The notes under the pieces are model-generated. The model saw only the letters and a program-made list of their open reading frames with translations. It was not told the origin of the DNA and searched no databases. A stretch of DNA of 64,000 bases from Spirochaeta thermophila DSM 6578. Its GTDB lineage: Bacteria > Spirochaetota > Spirochaetia > Winmispirales > Winmispiraceae. Positions 26,930 to 34,721 of the stretch are shown in pieces. The first letter of the stretch is position 1, and each line of letters opens with the position of its first letter. Made by a program: the position numbers and the translations under genes. The stretch lies in the NCBI RefSeq assembly GCF_000184345.1, contig NC_017583.1, forward strand, positions 124,001-188,000, read 5' to 3'.

Positions 26930-28432
26930 ATGGCATACCTTCTCGGATTCGATGTGGGAAGCTCTTCCATAAAGGCCTCTCTCCTGGATGCGGACACGGG
27001 AAAGAGGGTGGCCCAGGCCGTCTCTCCGCAGGTTGAACTGGAGATCAAGGCGCTGAAACCGGGGTGGGCCGAGCAGAGCCCCCTCACCTGGTGGGAACAC
27101 GTAAAGCGGGCCGCGGCCATGCTGAGGGAGCAGGCCCCCTCCGGGATGGCCCAGGTGGCGGGTATCGGGATCTCCTACCAGATGCACGGGCTCGTGACGC
27201 TGGACAGGGAGGGGAGGCCGCTCCGTGATGCCATCATCTGGTGTGACAGCAGGGCCGTGCCCTATGGGGAGAAGGCCTTCAGAGCGCTTGGACCCGAGCG
27301 ATGTCTCGCCGAGTTGCTCAACTCGCCCGGCAATTTCACGGCCGCGAAGCTCGCGTGGGTGAAGGAGCATGAACCCGATGTCTTTGAGAGGATCTGGAAG
27401 ATCATGCTCCCCGGGGACTACATCGCGTACCGTTTCACGGGGAGGGTGGCGACCACCCCTTCGGGGTTGAGCGAAGGTATCCTCTGGGACGTGAAGGATG
27501 ACGGACCCGCCCGCTTCCTCATGGAGTACTTCGGCTTCCCCGAGGATATCCTGCCCGAGGTGGTACCCTCGTTCTCCGATCAGGGGCGCGTCCTCAAGGA
27601 GGTGGCCGAGGAACTGGGGATTCCCGCGGGGGTCCCCGTGGCCTACCGGGCGGGGGACCAGCCGAACAACGCCTTCTCCCTGGCGGTGCTCAATCCGGGA
27701 GAGGCGGCCACCACGGCGGGTACTTCGGGGGTGGTCTACGGCGTGACCGACCGACCGGCCTATGATACCCGATCCCGTGTGAACACCTTCGTCCACGTGA
27801 ACCACGGGAAAACCCATCCCCGTTACGGGGTGCTCCTCTGCCTCAACGGTACGGGGATCCTCAACCGGTGGGTCAAGCAACAGGCGGTGGATCTCGACGA
27901 TCGTACGGTGGGCTACGAGGTCCTCAACGAGTGGGCCTCCCGGGTGCCCGTGGGGAGCGAGGGGGTGGTGATCCTGCCGTACGGGAACGGGGCGGAACGG
28001 ACCCTGGAGAACAGGGACATCGGAGGCTCGATCCATCACCTCAACTTCAACATACACCGGCGGGAGCATCTCCTCAGGGCCGCACAGGAGGGGATCGTCT
28101 TCGCCCTTGCGTATGGCATGGAGATCATGGAGGAGATGGGGATGCCCACCGAGGTGGTACGCGCCGGGCATGCGAACATGTTCCTGAGCCCCCTCTTCAG
28201 GGAGGCCTTTGCGAACACCACGGGTGCGAGAATAGAGTTGTTCGATACGGATGGTTCGGAAGGTGCGGCGAGGGGTGCGGGCGTGGGTGTCGGGATCTAC
28301 TCCAGGCCGGAGGAGGCCTACGTGGGGCTCTCCCGGAAGGGGGAGGTCTCGCCGGAGCCGGACCTCATGGAGCGATACCGCGAGGCCTACGAACGGTGGA
28401 AGGAGACCCTCCGCACCGTGTTGGGCGGGTAG
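26930..28432 (+). CDS. xylB: Xylulokinase (FGGY carbohydrate kinase)
   Basis: Phosphorylates D-xylulose to xylulose 5-phosphate, a transketolase substrate. 500 residues. FGGY features: LLGFDVGSSSIKASLLD (phosphate loop), SYQMHGLVTLD with the MHG of xylulokinases, AIIWCDSRA, D243 in RAGDQPNNAF (catalytic base), TTAGTSGVVYG and the late DTDGSEGAARGAG. The ATG at 26930 has an AAAGGAG box; an in-frame TTG at 26924 is unlikely. No xylose isomerase gene is nearby. Confidence 0.92.
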   Translation: MAYLLGFDVGSSSIKASLLDADTGKRVAQAVSPQVELEIKALKPGWAEQSPLTWWEHVKRAAAMLREQAPSGMAQVAGIGISYQMHGLVTLDREGRPLRDAIIWCDSRAVPYGEKAFRALGPERCLAELLNSPGNFTAAKLAWVKEHEPDVFERIWKIMLPGDYIAYRFTGRVATTPSGLSEGILWDVKDDGPARFLMEYFGFPEDILPEVVPSFSDQGRVLKEVAEELGIPAGVPVAYRAGDQPNNAFSLAVLNPGEAATTAGTSGVVYGVTDRPAYDTRSRVNTFVHVNHGKTHPRYGVLLCLNGTGILNRWVKQQAVDLDDRTVGYEVLNEWASRVPVGSEGVVILPYGNGAERTLENRDIGGSIHHLNFNIHRREHLLRAAQEGIVFALAYGMEIMEEMGMPTEVVRAGHANMFLSPLFREAFANTTGARIELFDTDGSEGAARGAGVGVGIYSRPEEAYVGLSRKGEVSPEPDLMERYREAYERWKETLRTVLGG

Positions 28433-28447
28433 GTGAGTCGGACCATG

Positions 28448-28478
28448 CACGGGAGGGGCCGCACCGGCCCCTCCCGTG
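28448..28478. repeat. 14-bp perfect hairpin between convergent genes
   Basis: CACGGGAGGGGCCG, CAC, CGGCCCCTCCCGTG. It lies between the ends of xylB and the minus-strand gene. Neither strand has a T tract after it, so it is not a canonical intrinsic terminator. It could still act as an mRNA 3' stabiliser or a bidirectional termination aid. Confidence 0.6.
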
Positions 28479-28487
28479 TGGGGAGGA

Positions 28488-30308
28488 TCAGTAGGTGACG
28501 AGGATCCGCTCCTTCTGCTCCCTGTGCCGGTACTTCACGTAGAGGGTCTCGTTCCCGGGAGTATAGTACGCACCCATGGGATAGATCTCGAACACCGGGG
28601 TGGTACGCCAGGTGAGTCTGAGTATCTCGAGCCGGGTGTAGGGGCGGACGCCCTGGATCACCATGTGATGGATCCACCCTTCCGGGAACTCGAACTCCAT
28701 GAGCAGTTCCGTCTCTGAGACCGAGATCCGGGGAAACTTGAGGATGGTCCACACCCACCCTGTGAGATCCTCTCCCTGCAGGAGGGGGACGATGTGAGGA
28801 AGGGGGGCGTCGGGCATCACGAAGGGGTAGACTTCTTCGGGGAAGACGATCCCTTCCCTCTGCCGGGGGTCGTCCACCGGGAACGAGGCGGGAAGGGTAC
28901 CCGAGGGCCCCACGAGTTTGAGCGAGGAGACGTAGAGGTCGCGGGAGACTTCCTCCATGAGGGGGTCTCCCCTCCGTGCGCCCTCCATGGAGAGGATGGC
29001 TGCGGCGGCCAGGGAGAGCCGGATGTCGGCCCGTCCGCCGCTCGCCACGAAGAGTCCCTCGTCGGTGAGGGTGAGTGCGGGGTAGAGGACGGTGTCGAAG
29101 AGAGGCTCGATGGGTGTCGTATCGAGGAGCGCGGGGGAGGATCGCCGGACGCGGTGGAAGAGCCGGAGGAGTTCGAGCGCCTGGGCAGGAGAGAGACGTT
29201 CCGGATCGAGGGACGAGAGGAGTCCCTGCACCCGGGAGAGCCATCTCCCGCTTCCCCCGAGGGTCCGGCTCATGACGAGCAGGTCGTAGAGATCGGGCAC
29301 CGTGTGGAGCGGGGAGGGTGCGCCGGGGGAGAGCGAGTCGAGGTAGGCCTCGAGGAGGTCGTCCAGTTCCTGGAAGAAGGCCTCGGAGGTGCGTTGGAGA
29401 TTTCCCACATAGGGATTCGAGAGAAAGGTGAAGGCCGCAGGATGTGCCTCCCTCATGCGGGCGAGGGTGTCCACCACGTCCGGGAAGGTGTTCCTGCGTA
29501 TGGCTTCCGCGGCATACGCGATCACCGTCTCCTCATGGATCCCTCGTTCCGTCTCGTAGCTCCAGACGAGCCGGTCCGGGAGGAGACGCGACTGCCAGCC
29601 CTTGTAGGCCGAGTCCACGAACTGTTGGATGGCCGCGGCGACCTGGCGCGGAGTGATGGACCTGTTCTGACTCCGGTACCAGAAGGCGAAGACCGCTTTC
29701 CCTCCGGAGGGCGCGCCGAGGGTAAGCGTTCCGTTCCCGTCCCGGGAGAGCCCCACCTCGAGTATCCGCTGTTCGAGGAGGATGCGGGAGGTTCCGGGAA
29801 GGGAGAGGTAGTACTGGTCGTCCCCCGAGGGGTTGAGGGCGAGTATCGGGAGGTCTTCGGCGACCTGCGCCTTGAGGCCACCTGAGAGGGAGAAGGGTAT
29901 GGTGAGCCTAGTCATCCGCGGTGGAGCACTGAGGACGATCCGAAGGGAGTCTCCGACCGAAGGAATGATGCGGATTCGGACCCCTTCCGAGGCCTCGAGG
30001 GTGAGTTCATCCGAGGACGCGGTGAAGGAGAGGGGTATCACGGGGAGTCTCCCGCCGGAATCGGTGGAAGCTTCCAGTGGCGTTTTCCGCGAAAAGCGAA
30101 GGGAGAGACCGTGGTAGTCGATGCGCACCTCCTCGAGTATGGATAGCCCTTCCGGTCCCGGTACCTCACGGGTGTGGACGGTGAGACCGTGCCAGGAGGA
30201 GGTGAGCACCCTGCCTCCCGAGAAGGAGAGGAGGACGACGAGGAAGAGAAGGAAGAGATAGCCGACAGGGAGGAGGAGACGGTACCACGTTCTTTTGACC
30301 TCGATCAT
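28488..30308 (-). CDS. Membrane-anchored extracytoplasmic protein of unknown function
   Basis: 606 residues from ATG 30308 (MIEVKRTWYR). One N-terminal TM helix (about 10-30) and no other membrane segment. The first half is beta-rich in appearance (HGLSLRFSRKTPLEAS, GVRIRIIPSVGDSLRIVLSA). The middle, around 240-500, is helical with alpha-solenoid-like segments. The end (PMGAYYTPGNETLYVKYRHR) is again beta-like. I recognise no family. The start has no ribosome site; a near-consensus promoter puts +1 within one base of the ATG, so the message is probably leaderless. Confidence 0.8.
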   Translation of the reverse strand: MIEVKRTWYRLLLPVGYLFLLFLVVLLSFSGGRVLTSSWHGLTVHTREVPGPEGLSILEEVRIDYHGLSLRFSRKTPLEASTDSGGRLPVIPLSFTASSDELTLEASEGVRIRIIPSVGDSLRIVLSAPPRMTRLTIPFSLSGGLKAQVAEDLPILALNPSGDDQYYLSLPGTSRILLEQRILEVGLSRDGNGTLTLGAPSGGKAVFAFWYRSQNRSITPRQVAAAIQQFVDSAYKGWQSRLLPDRLVWSYETERGIHEETVIAYAAEAIRRNTFPDVVDTLARMREAHPAAFTFLSNPYVGNLQRTSEAFFQELDDLLEAYLDSLSPGAPSPLHTVPDLYDLLVMSRTLGGSGRWLSRVQGLLSSLDPERLSPAQALELLRLFHRVRRSSPALLDTTPIEPLFDTVLYPALTLTDEGLFVASGGRADIRLSLAAAAILSMEGARRGDPLMEEVSRDLYVSSLKLVGPSGTLPASFPVDDPRQREGIVFPEEVYPFVMPDAPLPHIVPLLQGEDLTGWVWTILKFPRISVSETELLMEFEFPEGWIHHMVIQGVRPYTRLEILRLTWRTTPVFEIYPMGAYYTPGNETLYVKYRHREQKERILVTY

Positions 30309-30315
30309 CGGCCGC

Positions 30316-30344
30316 ATTCTAACAACAGGGAGGTGGAATGTCAA
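30316..30344 (-). promoter_or_regulatory. Near-consensus sigma70 promoter producing a leaderless mRNA
   Basis: TTGACA, exactly 17 nt, TAGAAT on the minus strand. The predicted +1 is 30309 and the ATG begins at 30308. Among the best promoter matches in the window. Confidence 0.7.
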
Positions 30345-30376
30345 AGAGGACCGGTGTGTGAAGGGGAAGTGACTCC

Positions 30377-30405
30377 TTGCACCTCGTGAGGGGCTCGGGT
30401 AAAGT
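30377..30405 (+). promoter_or_regulatory. Promoter candidate of the TPR lipoprotein operon
   Basis: TTGCAC, 17-nt spacer, TAAAGT. Predicted +1 near 30412, 14 nt before the ATG at 30426, leaving room for the GGGAGG box. Confidence 0.45.
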
Positions 30406-30425
30406 TGTGGTCGCGGGAGGTACCG

Positions 30426-31790
30426 ATGAGACTGCGGATCATTCCGGTCTGCGCGGCGTTGTTTCTGGTGGTGATCTCGATGGGCTGCAGGACGACACAG
30501 CCCGCCGAGACCGTGCTGCCCGAGGAGGAGCTCCCCTATCAGGCGATCAGCTACTTCGTGGAACTCGGCAGGCCCGAGGACGCCATCAAGGCCTTCGAGG
30601 AGGCCTCCGCCCGTGCTCCGGAAGATCCCGAGACGCGACTCCTCTACGTGAACCTCCTCCTCATGGCGGGGAAGGAGACGGAGGCCGAGGCGGAGCTCTC
30701 ACGGCTCCTCGAGGAGTACCCCGACCACGTGGGGGCCCTCTACACCCTCGCCCTCCTCGAGGGTGCCCGGGGCAGAGAAGAGGAACACCGACGTCTCCTC
30801 GAGCGCGTCCTGGCTCTGGATCCCCATCACACGGGTGCGAGAGCCGCGCTCGGCGAGCTCCTTCTCTCGAAGAAACAGTACGCACGGGCCGAGAAGGAGT
30901 TCACCACGGTTCTCGAGGAAGATCCCGGGGACCTGGTGGCCCTCGTAGGACTCGGCAACGTGTACCTCAGGACCAGGAAGGCCGAGAAGGCGGCCGAGGT
31001 GCTCACCCAGGCGATCCGGCAGGCGCCCGACTATCCTTTCGCCTATGCCGACAGGGCGAGGGCCTGGCAGATGCTGGATGAGCCCGAGAAGGCGGAGCAG
31101 GACATCTCACGGGCGATCGAACTCGATCCGGGGTTCTCATGGCACTACTACGACCGCGCGAGGATCCTCATCTCGGAGGGACAGATGGATCGGGCCCTGG
31201 AGGATCTCTCACGCGCGATCCTCCTGGATCCTTCCAATTTTCTCGCCTATGTCTACAGGGCGAGGATATACGACGGCAAGGAGATGATGAAGGAGGCCTG
31301 CAGCGACTATGCCCGGGCCCTGGAGCTCAGGCCGGACTACTATTACATCTACGTCCCTTACGCGGTGACGCTCTACCATGAAAAGGACTACCGAGGGGCT
31401 GCGGTGTACTTCGACAAGGGGTTCGATGCGTACCCCTCCGAATACCCTCTGATCCTCCTTGCGGCCACGGCCTACAAGCGTGCCGGGGACGACCGGATGA
31501 TGCGGGACTATCTCACCCGGAGGATGCCTCAGATCCCCCGGGACTCCATCTACTACTTCGTGGCGCGTTACTACCTCGAGGGGAAGGGTGACAGCCTGGT
31601 CCTCACCAGGCTTCGGGACATAGCGGACAAGGTCGAGAGGACGAGGGTGTACTTCTTCCTGGGGATCATGGCCGAAGAGGAGGGGCATCCACGGCTCGCC
31701 CAGACCTACTTCACCGAGGTGGCGGACAACCCGTCCCTCCGGGCGATCGAGGGAAGGATGGCGTCGTGGGAGATGGAGAAGTACCGATGA
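30426..31790 (+). CDS. TPR-repeat lipoprotein
   Basis: 454 residues. Signal peptide with lipobox VISMGC (Cys near residue 21), so it is exported and lipid-anchored. From about residue 35 there are about ten tetratricopeptide repeats, for example AISYFVELGRPEDAIKAFEE, AALGELLLSKKQYARAEKEF and GLGNVYLRTRKAEKAAEVL. TPRs mediate protein-protein contacts; no enzymatic part is seen. First of four genes joined by ATGA overlaps or 1-nt gaps. Confidence 0.9.
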   Translation: MRLRIIPVCAALFLVVISMGCRTTQPAETVLPEEELPYQAISYFVELGRPEDAIKAFEEASARAPEDPETRLLYVNLLLMAGKETEAEAELSRLLEEYPDHVGALYTLALLEGARGREEEHRRLLERVLALDPHHTGARAALGELLLSKKQYARAEKEFTTVLEEDPGDLVALVGLGNVYLRTRKAEKAAEVLTQAIRQAPDYPFAYADRARAWQMLDEPEKAEQDISRAIELDPGFSWHYYDRARILISEGQMDRALEDLSRAILLDPSNFLAYVYRARIYDGKEMMKEACSDYARALELRPDYYYIYVPYAVTLYHEKDYRGAAVYFDKGFDAYPSEYPLILLAATAYKRAGDDRMMRDYLTRRMPQIPRDSIYYFVARYYLEGKGDSLVLTRLRDIADKVERTRVYFFLGIMAEEEGHPRLAQTYFTEVADNPSLRAIEGRMASWEMEKYR

Positions 31791-32749
31791 GGGTGTCCGA
31801 GCTCCTGGACGTGCTCGTTCCGGGTGTGCCGGTGTGCGTCCTGGTGCACGACTATCCCGACCATGATGCGGTGGCCTCGGCTGCAGGACTGGTGTGGCTC
31901 CTTTCGCGGAGGGGGTGGGAGGCGCAGGTGGTTTACAGGGGGATGCTGGAGAGTGAATCGCTCAAGGAAGCGCTCTCCCGCTATCCCGTGCCGCTTTCGT
32001 CCCTCGACGGGGTGGACGAGACGAGTGTCCAGTTCGTGGTGGTGGACGGGTTCTATGGAAGCGGCCACGTGCCCTCCGTGGGCGGGAAGGTGATGGGAGT
32101 GATCGACCACCACGAACCGGAGGCGTTTCCCCCGCCTGAGGGGATTCCCTTCGTGGATGTGAGGCCTTCGTACGGGGCGTGCGCCTCCATCGTGTACGAG
32201 TATCTCCGGGATCTCGACCTCTCCCCCCCCTCCTGGCTCGCGACGTTCCTCATGCTCGCCATCCTCATGGACACCGAGTTCCTGGCAAGGGGTGTCTCGC
32301 CTGCGGAGATGGACGCCCTCGCCGGGCTCTATAGAAAGGGAGATCTCTCCGAGGCGACGGGTATCCTTTCCAATTCGCTCGTGATCGAGGACCTTCCTGT
32401 GCTCTCCGGGATGTGGCGCAGGCTCGAGTTGTCTCCGCCGGGGGCCTTCGTGTTCGTGGATGGGCCGGCGAGGAGCGAGGTCATGGCGGTCATGGGGGAC
32501 CTCATCCTCCGGTTCAGGGAGATCACCTGCGTCTTCCTCTGTGCGAGGGACGGGGACGGCTACAGGATCTCGGTGAGGAGCGAGGACGGGCGGCTGCCGG
32601 CCTGGATGGTGGTACGCCGGGTGCTCGAGGGGTATGGTGTGGGAGGAGGACACGTCCACATGGGTGGGGGACGGGTGGATGCAGGGGTGTGGCCGGGCGA
32701 GAAGGCGATGAGGGAGCGATTCATATCGGTGGTAAAGGAGTTGGTATGA
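31787..32749 (+). CDS. DHH-family phosphoesterase (NrnA-like)
   Basis: 320 residues. Manganese-binding motifs: HDYPDHDAVAS with D25/D27, VVVDGF, the DHH signature at 107-109 (VIDHHEPE) and the fourth ligand in MDTEFL. The C-terminal DHHA1 substrate loop is GGGHVHMGGGR. The family includes nanoRNase/pAp phosphatase and cyclic-dinucleotide phosphodiesterases; the exact substrate is not evident. Its ATG overlaps the stop of the TPR gene. Confidence 0.88.
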   Translation: MRVSELLDVLVPGVPVCVLVHDYPDHDAVASAAGLVWLLSRRGWEAQVVYRGMLESESLKEALSRYPVPLSSLDGVDETSVQFVVVDGFYGSGHVPSVGGKVMGVIDHHEPEAFPPPEGIPFVDVRPSYGACASIVYEYLRDLDLSPPSWLATFLMLAILMDTEFLARGVSPAEMDALAGLYRKGDLSEATGILSNSLVIEDLPVLSGMWRRLELSPPGAFVFVDGPARSEVMAVMGDLILRFREITCVFLCARDGDGYRISVRSEDGRLPAWMVVRRVLEGYGVGGGHVHMGGGRVDAGVWPGEKAMRERFISVVKELV

Positions 32750-33939
32750 GCGATGTGCACACGACGGATACGGTGAAGCGGTTGGTCTTCGCCGGCAGGG
32801 AGATCATTCTGGTGGGCACGGCGCACGTCTCGAAGCAGAGCGTGGAGGAAGTGCGAGGGGTGATCAGGGAGGAGGCGCCGGACGGGGTGTGCGTGGAGAT
32901 CGATCCACAGCGGCTTTCCGCCCTGAGGCAGGAGGAGAGGTGGTCGAACCTCGATGTCTATCGGGTGCTCCGGGAGGGGAGGGGGTTCATGCTCCTGGCC
33001 AACCTGGTCCTCTCCTCGTTCCAGCGGAGGATTGGGCTCGAGACCGGGGTGAAGCCGGGGGAGGAGATGAAGGCTGCGGTGGAGAGCGCCGAGGAGCTGG
33101 GAATACCGTACCACACGTGCGACAGGGATGTGCAGGTGACCCTGCGAAGGGCCTGGGCGCGGACTTCCTTGTGGGGGAGGGCGAAGTTGCTCGCCGCTCT
33201 CCTGGCTTCCGCATTCGAGGACGAGAAGATATCGGCCGAGGAGGTGGAACGGCTCAAGAGAACCGACGCCCTCCAGGCCATGATGGAGGAGCTTGCCTCG
33301 TACCTCCCCGAGGTCAAGGAGGTGCTCATCGACGAACGGGACGTGTACCTGGCGCGGAGGATATGGGAGAGTCCGGGGCGGAAGCTGGTGGTGGTGGTGG
33401 GGGCAGGGCACCTGGAGGGGATCGTGCGCCACCTCGAGCGGTGCGCCGCAGGCGATGAGGGGGTGGCGTTCGGGGATCTGGAGACGGTTCCTCCTTCCGG
33501 AAGGGCGGGGAAGGTGTTGGGGTGGCTCGTCCCGGCGGTGGTGCTGGGGCTCATCGCGGGCGGGGTGGTGCGACATGGCTGGGAAGGTGGTCTGCGTATG
33601 TTCCTCCTGTGGGTGGGGGTGAACGGGGGGCTCGCGGGGTTGGGGACGATCCTGGCGGGCGGTCATCCTCTTACCATACTCGCCGGGGTTCTCTCCGCTC
33701 CGTTCACCTCGATGACACCCGTGGTGGGGGTGGGGCTGGTCACAGGCCTGGTGGAGGCCTCGCTCCGCAGGCCTCGGGTGGGCGATCTCGAGCGGCTCAA
33801 CGAGGATATCGCCTCCTGGAAGGGGTTCTTCCGGAATAGGGTCACTCGCATCCTCCTGGTGTTCTTCTTCTCTTCCGTGGGGAGCGTGATAGGGACCTTC
33901 GTGGGTATCCCTTGGCTCGCTTCGTTCCTGGGGGGATGA
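32746..33939 (+). CDS. TraB/PrgY-family membrane protein
   Basis: 397 residues. The N-terminal TraB domain begins with the typical ILVGTAHVSKQSVEEVRGVI, then CVEIDPQRL, DVYLARRI and VVVVGAGHLEGIVRHL. The C-terminal 140 residues hold several hydrophobic helices and a cytoplasmic segment. The family is related to the TIKI/EreA fold with proposed metalloprotease activity and was named for pheromone shutdown in enterococci; its role in spirochaetes is not known to me. ATGA overlap with the DHH gene. Confidence 0.88.
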   Translation: MSDVHTTDTVKRLVFAGREIILVGTAHVSKQSVEEVRGVIREEAPDGVCVEIDPQRLSALRQEERWSNLDVYRVLREGRGFMLLANLVLSSFQRRIGLETGVKPGEEMKAAVESAEELGIPYHTCDRDVQVTLRRAWARTSLWGRAKLLAALLASAFEDEKISAEEVERLKRTDALQAMMEELASYLPEVKEVLIDERDVYLARRIWESPGRKLVVVVGAGHLEGIVRHLERCAAGDEGVAFGDLETVPPSGRAGKVLGWLVPAVVLGLIAGGVVRHGWEGGLRMFLLWVGVNGGLAGLGTILAGGHPLTILAGVLSAPFTSMTPVVGVGLVTGLVEASLRRPRVGDLERLNEDIASWKGFFRNRVTRILLVFFFSSVGSVIGTFVGIPWLASFLGG

Positions 33940-33940
33940 G

Positions 33941-34690
33941 GTGCGTTTCCTCCTTTCCAAGGTCGTGGGGTCGCTCCTCGTGCCTCCGGGGCTGTGGGTG
34001 GTCTTCGCCCTGCTCGTGGGGGCGGTCTCTCTGCGTCGGGGCTCCCGACGGGGGGCCGTCGCGGCCTGGGTGTTCGCGGGGCTCCTCTACCTGGGGAACA
34101 CGCACCTGGTCGAACACCTCCTCCTCGCACCGCTCGAGCGGGCTTTCCCGGTGTGGGATGCTGGGGGCGGGGTGCGCTACGTGGTGGTGCTGGGGGGAGG
34201 GGCACAGGCGGGGACCCCGGCCGGGGATGTGCCGGGGGTGGTGAGTCTCGCGCGGTTGTGGGGCGGGCTGCGGTACGCCCGGATGCTCGGGGTGCCGCTC
34301 GTGCTCGCGGGGGGGAGTGTGTGGGATGAGGGGAAGAGCGAGGGGGAGATGATGGCGGATCTGGTACGGGAGCTCGGGTGGGAGGAGGTGGTGGTGGAGG
34401 GGGAGAGCAGGACCACCTGGGAGAATGCCCGCAACACGGCCCGTATGGTGGGGAGGGGGCCCGTGCTCCTGGTGACCTCGGCCTATCACATGCAGCGGGC
34501 GGTGTGGTGTTTCAGGGCGCAGGGGGTGGAGGTAATCCCCGCCCCGGTGGACTTCCGGGATGAGCGGCCCGCGCACTGGATCTTCTACCTGGGGATCTCC
34601 GCCGAGGCGGCCAGGGATGTACAGGCGGCCCTCAGGGAATACGTGGGCATGGTCTGGTACCGGGTCGCTTATGGGTCCGGGCTTCCTTGA
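33941..34690 (+). CDS. YdcF/ElyC-type DUF218 membrane protein
   Basis: 249 residues with a GTG start 1 nt after the TraB stop. Two N-terminal TM helices, then a DUF218 domain: YVVVLGGG, GLRYARMLGVPLVLAGGSVW, ESRTTWENARNTARMV and LVTSAYHMQRAVWCF, which is the motif order of the ElyC/YdcF/SanA group. Members affect envelope or undecaprenyl-lipid-linked processes in E. coli. The promoter of the next gene overlaps its stop codon. Confidence 0.87.
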   Translation: MRFLLSKVVGSLLVPPGLWVVFALLVGAVSLRRGSRRGAVAAWVFAGLLYLGNTHLVEHLLLAPLERAFPVWDAGGGVRYVVVLGGGAQAGTPAGDVPGVVSLARLWGGLRYARMLGVPLVLAGGSVWDEGKSEGEMMADLVRELGWEEVVVEGESRTTWENARNTARMVGRGPVLLVTSAYHMQRAVWCFRAQGVEVIPAPVDFRDERPAHWIFYLGISAEAARDVQAALREYVGMVWYRVAYGSGLP

Positions 34691-34715
34691 CCTCGGAGAG
34701 GGGTCCTACTACCAT
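34687..34715 (+). promoter_or_regulatory. Promoter of the hybrid kinase, predicted leaderless
   Basis: TTGACC, 17-nt spacer, TACCAT. Counting 7 nt from the -10 places +1 at 34722, exactly the G of the GTG start codon. The -35 overlaps the end of the upstream gene. Confidence 0.5.
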
Positions 34716-34721
34716 TAAGGG

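Noticed and set aside
28448-28478. Intrinsic terminator shared by xylB and the convergent gene
   Set aside because: The stem is strong, but neither strand has a T tract after it; it is listed as a hairpin only.
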